NCBI GenBank assembly: GCA_034520725.1
Contig: JAXHNH010000012.1
Coordinates: forward strand, 21,427-85,426
Source of the DNA: Gracilimonas sp034520725
Lineage (GTDB): Bacteria > Bacteroidota > Rhodothermia > Balneolales > Balneolaceae
DNA: 64,000 nucleotides
Direction of reading: 5' to 3'
A program made the translations under genes and the position numbers. The notes beneath the pieces are model-generated. The model was not told where the DNA came from. It searched no databases and saw nothing but the letters and a program-made list of their open reading frames with translations. This document shows positions 39,043 to 48,526 of the stretch, in pieces (the first letter of the stretch is position 1; each line of letters begins with the position of its first letter).

Positions 39043-40893
39043 ATGAGATCACTCCAGAAAACCACTCTTTCGACTAACCGCTTTCACCTTCATCTTGTAT
39101 CCGGATTGCCGGCGCTAACACAGGCCCAGGATATTCAGGTTCCTGTGATCGAAGACGGACAGGCACAAGTCATCCCTGAATTTGAAGATCCCGAAAACTG
39201 GATTCGCCACGACCTTTGGGTGGAAACAGAATTTGATACCGATGGCAACGGCAAGCCCGATCGTGTACATGTTGCGGTAACCCGACCACAGCAAACCGAA
39301 TCCGGCGACCTTAAGCTTCCGGTTATCTACGAATCCAGTCCCTATTACGCCGGAACCGCACCACCGCCGTTTGATTTTTTCTGGAATGTAGAACATGAAG
39401 TAGGGGAACAACCACCGGCTCGCAAAGAAGCGCCTGATGTTCAACGCCGTGGAGAACGCCCCATCATCTCCAATTCCCAGATCAAAACATGGGTGCCACG
39501 TGGATTCATCGTGGTTCACTCCAGTTCTCCGGGAACGGGACTTTCACAAGGCTCTCCAACGGTAGGTGGTGACAACGAATCGCTGGCTCCCAAAGCCGTT
39601 ATCGAATGGCTGAATGGTAGAGCAAATGGGTATACCACTCCGGATGGTGATGAAGAAGTGGAAGCCTACTGGACCACCGGTCAGGTTGGAATGACAGGAA
39701 CCTCATACAACGGAACCCTGCCACTCGCTGCAGCCACCACCGGCGTGGACGGACTCGAGGCCATCATCCCCGTAGCACCAAACACCTCCTATTATCACTA
39801 TTATCGATCCAATGGATTGGTTCGCTCTCCGGGCGGATATCTCGGGGAAGATGTGGATGTGTTGTATGATTTCATCCATAGCGGACCCGAGGAAAACCGC
39901 GCGCGTAATAACCGCGTGGTTCGTGATTCCATCATCGCCAACGGCATCGATCGTGTGACCGGCGACTACAACGACTTCTGGGCGGGCCGTGATTACCTGA
40001 ACGACCTTGGTACCACTGGATGCACCCGTGCTGATGGCTCACGCATTCAACGACTGGAACGTGATGCCCGAACACAGCTTCCGTATTTATGAAGCGGTGA
40101 AAGAAAAGATGTGTAGAAACAATGATCTATTATCATCAGGGCGGACATGGTGGTCAGCCTCCGCTATGGCTCATGAACATGTGGTTCACCCGTTATCTTT
40201 TTGATGTGGAGAACGGTGTTGAAGATCTGCCAAAAGCCTGGATCACCCGCGAAGATGACGAGCGCGATCAGCCAACTTCGTATCCGGACTATCCGCACCC
40301 AGGCTGCCAGGATGTGACTTTCTATCTATCCGGTAATGCTCCTGAGCGTGGTCACTTTAACCACTCAGAAAACGGCCAATGCCGGAACCGAGACCTTCAT
40401 GGACAACGTTTCTTTTGATGGAACCGCTCTCGCCAAAGCAGAGTGGACCAACCACCGATTGATGTATGTGAGTGAACCGCTTTCCGATTCCCTTCATATC
40501 TCCGGTGTGCCATCCATCACGGTGAAGCTGGCAAGCAGTAAACCGGCAGCGAATCTATCAGTGTGGCTGGTAGCCCTCCCTTGGGAAGAAGGTCGCGACA
40601 CCCAGATCACGGATAACATCATCACCCGCGGCTGGGCCGATCCTCAGAATCACGAATCACTGACCGAAAGCGAGCCACTCGTGCCCGGCAAATTCTACAC
40701 CATCACCTTCGATCTCCAACCCGATGATCAGATCATCCCTCCGGGACAACAACTCGGCCTCATGATCTTCAGCAGCGATCAGAATAACGCCCTGCACCCA
40801 CAACCCGGCACCGAACTCACAATAGATCTGGATGGTACGATGTTGACACTGCCTGTTGTTGGCGGAAAAAGTGCAGTGGGCTTTGGGGAGTAG
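39043..40893 (+). CDS. CocE/NonD-type hydrolase, Xaa-Pro dipeptidyl-peptidase-like (frameshifted)
   Basis: Exported serine hydrolase of peptidase family S15, about 615 residues. N-terminal signal (damaged, ending in LPALTQAQ). The catalytic domain has GQVGMTGTSYNGTLPLAAA with the nucleophilic serine, MAHAFNDWNVMPEHS with the aspartate, and YYHQGGHGGQP with the histidine. The C-terminal jelly-roll begins near NVSFDGTALAKAEWTNHRL and ends IDLDGTMLTLPVVGG. Breaks near 40010, 40115 and 40370. All members of the triad can be read. It should cut dipeptides from proline-containing peptides outside the cytoplasm. Confidence 0.82.
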
Positions 40894-40899
40894 TGGTTA

Positions 40900-41016
40900 G
40901 AACCGGGATTAGCTGGATTTGAGGAAGATTTTCAGGATTTCTGTTTTTCTTGTGAATATTTCTATGGGGCTTGAACAATCCTGTTAATCCTAAAACAATC
41001 TTGCAAATCCCGGTTC
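40900..41016. repeat. 117-bp palindromic element, left flank of GxxExxY gene
   Basis: Begins GAACCGGGATTAGCTGGATT and ends CTTGCAAATCCCGGTTC, so the ends are inverted copies of each other (GAACCGGGATT / AATCCCGGTTC). The right half carries AATCCTGTTAATCC. A sister copy with the same ends and a different centre lies at 41513-41628, on the other side of the GxxExxY gene. Confidence 0.85.
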
Positions 41017-41119
41017 GAAAAGAAAGAGTCTAAATTTATTTTAGATGTGATTAGTATATTTACATCTGATCAATAAGGTATAAGAAGGGGAGTCAAAAGA
41101 ACCTAAACGGGATGGGTAC

Positions 41120-41485
41120 ATGAAACATGAGAACTTGACACACAAAGTTATCGGGGTAGCAATGAAGGTGCATTCCGAAATCGGAATGGGATTTCAAGAA
41201 GTAATTTATCAAAGGTGTCTTAGTAAAGAGTTTAAAAAAGTTAACATTCCTTTTGTACGTGAGTTTGAGATGGGCATTATATATGACGGAACACAGGTGG
41301 GGACAAGACGAGTAGATTTTCTGATAGATGAAAAGGTAATGGTGGAAATAAAAGCAGTATCAGGATTGACAGATATTCATTTAGCACAGGCTAAGAATTA
41401 CCTGGAGGCTTATGAATTAGACTCAGGTTTGCTAATTAATTTTGGAGCTCCAAGTTTGGAATTCAGAAGATTGTTTGGGAAGTAA
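41120..41485 (+). CDS. GxxExxY protein (PD-(D/E)XK-like fold)
   Basis: 121-residue protein of the TIGR04256 type. The namesake motif appears as GMGFQEVIY near residue 22. RRVDFLIDEKVMVEIKAVSG near residue 70 has the D...ExK arrangement of PD-(D/E)XK nucleases. Its biochemical role is not established. The gene stands alone, between two palindromic elements of 117 and 116 bp with the same ends (40900-41016 and 41513-41628), as if it were carried by them. The family occurs in many copies in some genomes, which fits mobility. Confidence 0.88.
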   Translation: MKHENLTHKVIGVAMKVHSEIGMGFQEVIYQRCLSKEFKKVNIPFVREFEMGIIYDGTQVGTRRVDFLIDEKVMVEIKAVSGLTDIHLAQAKNYLEAYELDSGLLINFGAPSLEFRRLFGK

Positions 41486-41512
41486 AGCTAGGTGAGATTT
41501 TTTAAGTTTTGA

Positions 41513-41628
41513 GAACCGGGATTAACAGGATTTAAAAAGATTCTCTAGATTTTTAAAGCGACCTAAAAAACATAACTGTGGCATGAATAATCCTGTAAAT
41601 CCTGAACAAATCTTATAAATCCCGGTTC
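41513..41628. repeat. 116-bp palindromic element, right flank of GxxExxY gene
   Basis: Begins GAACCGGGATTAACAGGATT and ends CTTATAAATCCCGGTTC. It is a sister of 40900-41016 with the same ends and almost the same length. Right halves only (AATCCTG..TAATCCTGTA..AAATCCCGGTTC) recur at 53694, 56510, 57741, 59962 and 60232. Confidence 0.85.
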
Positions 41629-41647
41629 AAAAGAATGGTGTTACACT

Positions 41648-42930
41648 CTACAAGCTAAGCTCAAAAACCATCTCCTCGCCATCACGGATAATCGTAACAG
41701 GGATCGTAGTCCCCGTCTCCAACTCGTTCAGGGCACCCATGTAGGCATAGATGTCGTCAATGGCCATCTCGCCGATCTTGATAATGACATCGCCACCCTT
41801 GAGGCCGCCTTCCTGCGCAGAACCGCCACCGCTTACGCCGGTGATGCGAAATCCCTCCCCGTCATAACCATAATCAGGGAGCACCCCCAGGGTTGGGCCA
41901 TCCATACGCATAGACTGCCGCTGCTCACCCGGAGCCTCCACAAACTGGAGATCCGCCTTGTCGAGGGTATCCAGGGTTTGGACCACGCGCACCACGTGAT
42001 TCAGCAGCTTCGCCTGACCTTCCGCATTGATCCACTCCGCATCATCAGACGGGCGATGGTAATCGGCATGGGTATCCGTGAAATAATGCAGCACCGGCAT
42101 ATTCTTGTAGTAGAAACTCGTGTGGTCACTCGCACCCGTTCCATCCGGAACCAGATCCATGTCAAGGGAATCCGTGTTGGCCTCTGTCAGAATCGACTCC
42201 CATGAATCTGTTGTGGCCACGCCAAATATCATCAGCCGGTCCTCGCTCATGCGGCCGATCATATCCATGTTGATCATAGCAAGCGCATTATCCAGATCCA
42301 CCGTTGGGTTATCCACGTAAAACTGTGAACCCAGCAGCCCCATCTCCTCACCCGAAAAAGCCAGGAAGAGGATATCCGTCTCAGGCCGATTCTCAGAAAA
42401 ATACTGAGCCAGCTCCAGTACACCCGCCGTTCCTGAAGCGTTGTCATCCGCGCCATTGTGGATCTTCTGTTCATCCGCACTGCTCAGCGACCCAAACTCA
42501 CCCATCCCCAGGTGATCGTAATGCGCCCCGATGATGATCAGCTCATCAGAATCACCGGTTCCCTGTAAAAGCCCCGCCACATTCTTAGCCAGACGCTTAT
42601 CCGCCGTGGAGTCGTCATCCGAGGCATGGGGATTATTGAGCACCGACATATTCACGGTGAATTCCTGAAGATAGGTATCCTCATCGCCCACCGGATCGAG
42701 TCCATAGGCGCGGAACAGGTCTGCGATGTAGTTCGCTGCCGCAGCCTCCTCAGCCGACCCCGTTTCACGCCCCTTCATGGCGTCGCTCGACAGGTAGCTG
42801 ATATGCTCTGAAACATCAGAAGCGGTTATGTCAATGGATGATCCATCCGGAGACTCATTCGAAGAGGTGCAGGAAGCAAAGATCAGGGTTATAGCGAGCA
42901 GTACCGGTAAAGTCAATTCATAAATTTCAT
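41648..42930 (-). CDS. M28-family zinc aminopeptidase with PDZ domain (lipoprotein)
   Basis: Exported lipoprotein peptidase of about 426 residues. Lipobox LIFASC. The zinc ligands of family M28 are visible: GAHYDHLG, NGADDNASG, FSGEEMGLLGS (catalytic and metal glutamates), NMDMIGR, and DHTSFYYKN with the last histidine. The C-terminal 90 residues form a PDZ domain (GFRITGVSGGGSAQEGGLKG). Start taken at ATG 42930 (MKFMN), with a one-base error near 42917 joining it to LTLPVLLAI; otherwise TTG 42916 would be the start. It probably trims peptides in the periplasm. Confidence 0.87.
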
Positions 42931-43089
42931 GATATCAGGGATGATTTGAGAGTTACAACGGAGCTTAAGATACGGGTTTTAGTCTCGGTCCTATTTTGTG
43001 GCGTCTAACATCGTTGACCTTGCCTCCAGATGGATCCAGGTGATGTGAGCAGGAACAACGCCTGCCGATATCCCTTTCATGTCCATGGC

Positions 43090-43440
43090 GACGTTCCAGC
43101 TCGTCCGACGAATGGATATGGACACGGGGTAGTTTACGGGGCGTGTAAAACCTGGCAAGCTCTTTCAATCGTCAGACCACGACGGGGCCTGATCATACCT
43201 CTGGTCCTATTTCAGTGGTCGGACGAATCCGGAACCTCGTCTGACGACTTCCAGCTCGTCCGACGAATGGATATGGACACGGGTAGTTATGGGGCGTGTA
43301 AAACTGGCAAGCTCTTCAATCGTCAGACCACGACGGGGCCTGCTTATACCTCAAGCCCTATTTCAGTGGTCGGACGAGTTCCGGAACTTCGTCTGACGAC
43401 TTCCTGCTCGTCTGACGAATGGATACGGCCCCGGTTGGCT
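43090..43440. repeat. REP-like array, three copies, downstream side of RAYT gene
   Basis: Three copies of a unit about 153 bases long; the marker string CAGCTCGTCCGACGAATGG (third copy: CTGCTCGTCTGACGAATGG) starts near 43097, 43252 and 43404. Each unit holds paired inverted motifs, TTCGTCTGACGA / TCGTCCGACGAA close together, and TCGTCAGACCAC / GTGGTCGGACGA about 40 bases apart. The core TCGTC-N-GACGA is itself palindromic. The array continues beyond the transposase at 44102-44420. The 42931-43090 gap before it has nothing else recognisable. Confidence 0.85.
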
Positions 43441-44049
43441 TTAATACAACCTGCTAACCACCTCATCAGGAATTGTTTGGTAGGAAAGCTTGTAAAACTC
43501 ACCCGGTTCATCGGGGAGTTTAAAGAGGTCTTTAGCTAGATCAATGTTACATAAATCACCATTTCTCAATCCAGTATAATCTTTGAAGGAAGAAAAAGCC
43601 CAATCTTCCATTTTAGTTACCAAGCCTGCTTTAAGTGGATTTTGATGGATATAAAAGAAACAGTTGACCGCGGTATCCATCTTGCCACGCTTTTGATCTA
43701 ATAAATCTTTTGCTTTTGTTTTTTGGCGAAATAAGGAACCGCTTCTTCCATATTGATTGTTGATCGCCTTCGTGTAAGAGCTTTGCAGGGTTCCAATTTT
43801 GCGGTTTAAAGGGTTGACTATCTTTTCTTTATTCTGGACCGCATGTTCATGAACATAATCCTCATGAATAGTTATCAGAAAATGAAAGTGATTGGGCATT
43901 AAACACCAGGCTAAAATATCACAGTAGGACAATAATTCTTTTCGAACCTTCTCTAAAAAATATCTGTAATTATCCTGTTCAAAGAATAGTTTCTGCCGGT
44001 TATTCCCCTGATTGTATAGGTGATATGTGTGCCCCGGATGAAATTGCAT
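43441..44049 (-). CDS. REP-associated tyrosine transposase (RAYT, Y1-Tnp family)
   Basis: 202-residue HUH-type single-strand transposase. HLYNQGNNRQKLFFEQDNY is the N-terminal signature, WCLMPNHFHFLI contains the HxH metal site, and INNQYGRSGSLFRQKTKAKD holds the likely catalytic tyrosine region. The C-terminal FFYIHQNPLKAGLV is typical. It stands between two blocks of the TCGTCNGACGA repeat, three copies on its 3' side and two on its 5' side, as known for RAYTs that move REP sequences. Intact frame. Confidence 0.9.
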   Translation of the reverse strand: MQFHPGHTYHLYNQGNNRQKLFFEQDNYRYFLEKVRKELLSYCDILAWCLMPNHFHFLITIHEDYVHEHAVQNKEKIVNPLNRKIGTLQSSYTKAINNQYGRSGSLFRQKTKAKDLLDQKRGKMDTAVNCFFYIHQNPLKAGLVTKMEDWAFSSFKDYTGLRNGDLCNIDLAKDLFKLPDEPGEFYKLSYQTIPDEVVSRLY

Positions 44050-44101
44050 GACTTGAGTTTAGTAAATCAGGATAATTTTTAAAAATCTATTTACCCATTT
44101 C

Positions 44102-44420
44102 CTCCGGCGAGCCCCAAACTTCGTCCGACGACTTCCAGCTCGTCCGACGAATGGAAACGGCCATGGTTGGTTTACGGGGCATGCAAAACCTGGCAAGCTC
44201 TTTCAATCGTCAGACCACGACGAGGCCTGATCATATCTCTGGTCCTATTTCAGTGGTCGGACGAATCCGGAACTTCGTCTGACGACTTCCAGCTCGTCCG
44301 ACGAATGGATACAGGTACGGCTGGTTTATGGGGTATATGGTGCCTTGTGGGCCTTTCAATCGTCAGACCACGCCGAGCCCTGTTTATATTACAAAGCCCA
44401 GGTCAGTGGTCGGACGATGT
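44102..44420. repeat. REP-like array, two copies plus a partial one, upstream side of RAYT gene
   Basis: Same unit as 43090-43440; the marker string starts near 44137 and 44290. The last piece (44355-44420) is a diverged partial unit ending GTGGTCGGACGATG. Between the arrays and the gene (44050-44101) nothing else is seen. Confidence 0.85.
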
Positions 44421-44465
44421 TCGGATGGCACTTTAGTCCTCCACTCAAAACTACACACGAAAAAC

Positions 44466-46421
44466 TCACGGCGAGGGACAGGTTCCCCAAACCGGCTCAT
44501 TGTTATTTGTAAGCTGACTGCCAGTTGAAAAATTGGTAGGCTCGGATTGAAAGTTAGCCACACACCATCCGCTAAGATCCTGGTTGAAGGAAGCCGCGTT
44601 ATAGAACATGGATGCCATGGAGGTCACGGAAGAGACATCCCAGCTGCCAAGATCCTGGTTGAAATCGCCCGCATTGTAGAACATTCCGGACATGGTTGTT
44701 ACCGACGACACATCCCATCCGCCAATGTCCTGATCAAAGGAACTGGCAAAGTAGAACATCCCGGTCATATCCGTAACGGATGACACATTCCAAGCCCCAA
44801 TATCCTGATTGAACGCCCTGGCACCGGTGAACATATTCGACATGGTGGTCACATTAGCGACATTCCATCCACTGATATTGCCATTAAAATTGTTTGCATC
44901 CCGGAACATCCGCTCCATAGTGGTTACCAGCGACACATCCCAGTTGTTCAGGTCAGAGTTGAAGGCAGTCGCCCCTCTGAACATTTCGCTCATATCCGTA
45001 ACGGATGACACATCCCAACTGCTAATATCCCCATTGAAGGTAATGGCTTCCTTAAACATATTGATCATGTTGGTGACAGATGAAACGTCCCAATCGCCAA
45101 TATCCTGGTTAAAGGCTTCTGCTTTGTAAAACATATCCTCCATATTTTCTACACTGCTAACATCCCAACCGCCGATCGGTTGATCAAAGGAATCTGTAAA
45201 TGCAAACATTCCATCCATATCTGTCACGTTGCTCACATCCCAGCTGCCAATATCTTCATTAAAAAAATCTGCACCTCGAAACATACTTTTCATATTTGTC
45301 ACATTACTGACATCCCAATTGCCAATGGGTTGGTTAAAGGGTATTCCTCCACCTAACATGTTTCTCATAGTCGTTACACTGCTGACATTCCAACTGCCAA
45401 TTGGTTGATCGAAGGATTGCGCACCGTAAAACATGCCAATCATATATGTCACGTTGCTTACATCCCAATTTCCAATCGGTTGATTGAAGGAATGAGCCTC
45501 GTAAAATGTGTTAAGCATACTCGTCACACTGCTAACGTCCCAACTGCCGATCGGTTGATTAAAAGCACTAGCATGCCAAAACATATAACTTATATCAGTT
45601 ACATTGCTGACATTCCAGTTGCTGATATCCCCGTTAAAGGAGGAGGCGTTCTGGAACAAACCGTGCATATTCGTTACGGCCGATACATCCCAATGACTAA
45701 TATCTCCATTAAAGGAGTTAGCCCCATTAAATAGGTCGCTCATATCGGTAATGCCGCTGGTGCAGCTGGTTGGGGCATTGGCCGGGGTGATCTGAGCCTT
45801 GCTGCGTTTGGTATAGGTGGCTCCGTTGATGGTTCCGGTATCGCCCACATTGGCCGCATTACAAATGATAGTCACTCCATTATCAGCCACATAAAAAGAT
45901 TGTTCCTGAAACACCGCGGTTACCTGTTTGGGATCGTCAACAGTGATCTGCTGAGGATTATTCGTTCCCGTGATATCGCCCTGCCATTCCATGAAGTCCC
46001 ATCCGGTGGCCGGACTTGCCGTCAGCTCTACAACGGTGCCGCTTTCGTAATCAGTAGCTTTATTGGAAACCACCTGTTCATCCACGGTTCCCTGCCCGTT
46101 GGTATTGACGGTCAGCGCGTACTGCTTCTTCTCAAAGATAGCCGTAATGTTCTTATCTGAGTTCATGGTAATGGAAGCGGTAGAGCTGGTGCCGCTGTGA
46201 TCACCTTGCCAGCTCACAAACACCCATTCCTGTTCCGGGGTGGCCGTGATACTTGCCGTACTTCCCTCATCATAAACCTGTTCGGCGGGCGATACGGTGC
46301 CGCCTTCGTCAGGAGAGGCATTAAGGGTAAGCTTATATTGAGGCGTAGAATTGTTTGACCCACAGCCGACCAGCATCAAGAGGCTGACCAGAAGTGCAGT
46401 AAACATGGATAACTTTTTCAT
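44466..46421 (-). CDS. BspA-like surface lipoprotein with fifteen 25-residue repeats
   Basis: 651-residue lipoprotein. Signal with LMLVGC lipobox. Residues 25-170 hold two InlB-B/Listeria-Bacteroides type repeats (PDEGGTVSPAEQVYDEGSTA, then FVSWQGD; second copy TNGQGTVDEQVV, FMEWQGD). Residues 235-610 are fifteen tandem copies of a DUF285 (BspA) unit of exactly 25 residues, pattern D-I-G-x-W-D-V-S-S-V-T-x-M-x-x-M-F-x-x-A-x-x-F-N-Q. A short cysteine-containing end follows. Such proteins are displayed on the cell surface and mediate attachment. The DNA shows the same 75-base period. Confidence 0.9.
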   Translation of the reverse strand: MKKLSMFTALLVSLLMLVGCGSNNSTPQYKLTLNASPDEGGTVSPAEQVYDEGSTASITATPEQEWVFVSWQGDHSGTSSTASITMNSDKNITAIFEKKQYALTVNTNGQGTVDEQVVSNKATDYESGTVVELTASPATGWDFMEWQGDITGTNNPQQITVDDPKQVTAVFQEQSFYVADNGVTIICNAANVGDTGTINGATYTKRSKAQITPANAPTSCTSGITDMSDLFNGANSFNGDISHWDVSAVTNMHGLFQNASSFNGDISNWNVSNVTDISYMFWHASAFNQPIGSWDVSSVTSMLNTFYEAHSFNQPIGNWDVSNVTYMIGMFYGAQSFDQPIGSWNVSSVTTMRNMLGGGIPFNQPIGNWDVSNVTNMKSMFRGADFFNEDIGSWDVSNVTDMDGMFAFTDSFDQPIGGWDVSSVENMEDMFYKAEAFNQDIGDWDVSSVTNMINMFKEAITFNGDISSWDVSSVTDMSEMFRGATAFNSDLNNWDVSLVTTMERMFRDANNFNGNISGWNVANVTTMSNMFTGARAFNQDIGAWNVSSVTDMTGMFYFASSFDQDIGGWDVSSVTTMSGMFYNAGDFNQDLGSWDVSSVTSMASMFYNAASFNQDLSGWCVANFQSEPTNFSTGSQLTNNNEPVWGTCPSP

Positions 46422-47376
46422 AATAAAAACTCGTTTTGAAAGATGTAGAAGTTAGATAGTTCGTTCATCAGGCGGCCATGACCTATAAATCCATCGCCTG
46501 GCTATTATATACGAACCCAAAACCAAAATCCGCTCAAACCTTATCACGATGACGGGCATTACCAATTAAAACCCTCGTCATCGCGAGGAGGCACCGTGCC
46601 TGAAACTCGAAGTACACCGCCTACCGACGCGGCGATCTCCCATTCATGGCAACAAGCCTTCTTCAGGGAGATTCTTCGTTCCGCATGCGCTCCACTCAGA
46701 ATGACAACCGTCGTGAAGACAACCGGTGCCGCCCTGCGGACGGGCATTACTTTGCAAGTAATAAGGGGTGCCGAGAATCGTAGATCAAAAAACACTGAAT
46801 AACGAATCAACGATGGACCGAAAGACCGAACTGCGATTTTATTAATTCATGGATGTTAGCCCGTATTCGCTACCCCTACAACAAACCACTTCATTATTGG
46901 GTGTTCCTTGTTGGATATTCGATATTCCTTTCCCCTCTTTGTTTCTCCCCTTGCACAGGGGAGAAGACGCAATGTCGAGTGCTTTGATAATTTAAAGATC
47001 ACGGTCCTCCGTCCCCCGTCCTCGGTCCAAAAACACTCAAAACTAAAAACTAAACACTAAAAACTCCCGTACCGTCCCCCGTCCCCGGTCCTCCGTCAAT
47101 CACACATAGTCAACGTTTACCAGCCATAACAAACCCATAATCTAACATTACCCCATCATTACCCACCCAAAGCAAATCAGATTTGGTCGAGGCCCCGATC
47201 CGCCGTATATTGAAGGCAGTTACTCAAAAAACAAGCCCACGGAAGCAATCCGGTCGGGCTATTTTTATGCCTTTCTTTTTCGGGTTGAAGCTGGTTTTCG
47301 TCCCTCATTCTTTCTTGAATCCCCTAATGTTTTGATCCGACTTGCTTTATCCTTAATAAAGTTTAGTTTTGGGGTG
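46422..47376. repeat. Long non-coding repeat mosaic before the island
   Basis: About 950 bases without a gene. Pieces include a GTCATCGCGAGGAGGCACCG-type repeat near 46570 and the ATGGACCGAAAGACCGAACT repeat at 46813. The left copy of the 76-bp inverted repeat is at 46896-46971. Strings of CTCAAAACTAAAAACT and CCGTCCCCCGTCCCC are near 47035-47090. An orphan terminator-like hairpin (AGCCCACGG / CCGGTCGGGCT, then ATTTTT) lies at 47234-47266 with no plus-strand gene upstream. The promoter of the HNH operon should lie after it. Confidence 0.6.
46896..46971 (+). repeat. 76-bp inverted repeat, left copy
   Basis: Identical, base for base, to the reverse complement of 53888-53963. It begins ATTGGGTGTTCCTTGTTGG and ends GGGGAGAAGACGCA, and includes the inner hairpin CTCCCCTT / ACAGGGGAG. 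The two copies enclose the HNH / methyltransferase-HIT / helicase operon and the HU-like gene. Shorter, diverged relatives (ATATCGAACAAGGAA) occur at 56715, 57642 and 58020. Confidence 0.95.
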
Positions 47377-48511
47377 ATGGAATACGAGGTACTAAAAAAT
47401 ATAAATCAGATCATAGAGCGGGATAGCAAAGACACCACCTACAAGTTTGCTTTGCTTCGGGCCACGATCGAGGTGATTCAACAAAAATCTCCACATTCAG
47501 TAATCAAAAGCGATCTTGTTATCATGCCTGTGGGTTTACTGGTTCTAAAGTGGTTGGAATATTATTACCCGATTATTGAAGCACGATTACCGCAGAAAAG
47601 TGGAGACGACTTAGATTCTAATACGCTCACATTTCAGATCTCAATTTGAAAAGTTAACAGATTACTATCAAAACAAAGGTGGTTACGATGTCTTTTACAA
47701 AGATTTCATCAAATGCAGCTATCCAAGTGAAGCTGAATGCAACTATTTATTACCTTTGTAAATCAATTCGAGATACAATAATCAAACAACCTATGAGGTA
47801 TATTGGAGGATCCATTTCGAATAATCATTACTCCATTTTTAAAAAAGTAGAAGGTGGCCAAAGACTCAGTAAACCTGACAAACTTGATGTTGAATTTATG
47901 ATAGATCGGTTTGGTACGATATTCCAATTCCTCTGGATTATTTCACCAGTGTTCGAATATCTAGGAAGCTTTATTACGGGAACGCACTCGATTCTAATTA
48001 ATTGGGCTGAATTCACCGTTGCAAAAGGCAGACCGGTCTTTATCACATGCAATAAGGTGCTACCAATAATTCTTCAGTCCCCTCTCGACGAAAGAGACGT
48101 ATCAAAGTCTCGTCTAGATATTTTTGATCACTATACTTGAATGAAATCGGATCCATTTTTGTGTATGAGTCAGGTAAAACGATCCTAGGTGACCGATAAT
48201 ATTGACCATATTCTTCCCATTTCAGTTTGGAGAAACAACGATCTTATGGAACCTTTTGCCTTCGACAGCTAAAAGTGAATGGCGATAAGAAATGATCGCA
48301 TTCCTGAGATCCCATCTTCTCAATCAGTAGCAAAGATCGGATTATTGGCTACTGGAAATACATCTATAAACCAGTGAGCCAGAAATCTTTCCACAAGGAA
48401 TTAAAAAGTAAGTTTGAGTGCCGATAAGATACTTATCAAAACTGGGAAAACATTGCCTTCAATGCATTGAAAAGAGAAGAGCCGGTATTTAATCGAAACC
48501 CGTGGTTTTGA
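47377..48511 (+). CDS. HNH endonuclease (several frameshifts)
   Basis: Rebuilt protein of about 378 residues. The N-terminus is open: MEYEVLKNINQIIERDSKDT then TYKFALLRATIEVIQQKSPH. The middle is shifted in several places (EGGQRLSKPDKLDVEFMIDR, PLDERDVSKSRLD). Near 48205-48275 one frame gives NIDHILPISVWRNNDLWNLL followed by PSTAKVNGDK, a clear HNH motif (DH...N...N-x-x-K). It ends NRNPWF at 48511, 16 bases before the next gene. HNH nucleases of this size with an N-terminal helical region occur with restriction-like systems. This is the first gene of a four-gene operon; exact breakpoints are uncertain. Confidence 0.72.
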
Positions 48512-48526
48512 AGCATTCAACTTGTC

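Noticed and set aside
43090..44420. Repeats looking like a CRISPR array
   Set aside because: The unit is about 153 bases and the whole unit is repeated; there are no unique spacers of 25-40 bases between short repeats, and no cas genes are present.
44466..46421. Regular 75-base repeats as possible CRISPR or minisatellite DNA
   Set aside because: They are in frame and encode the 25-residue BspA/DUF285 repeat of a lipoprotein.
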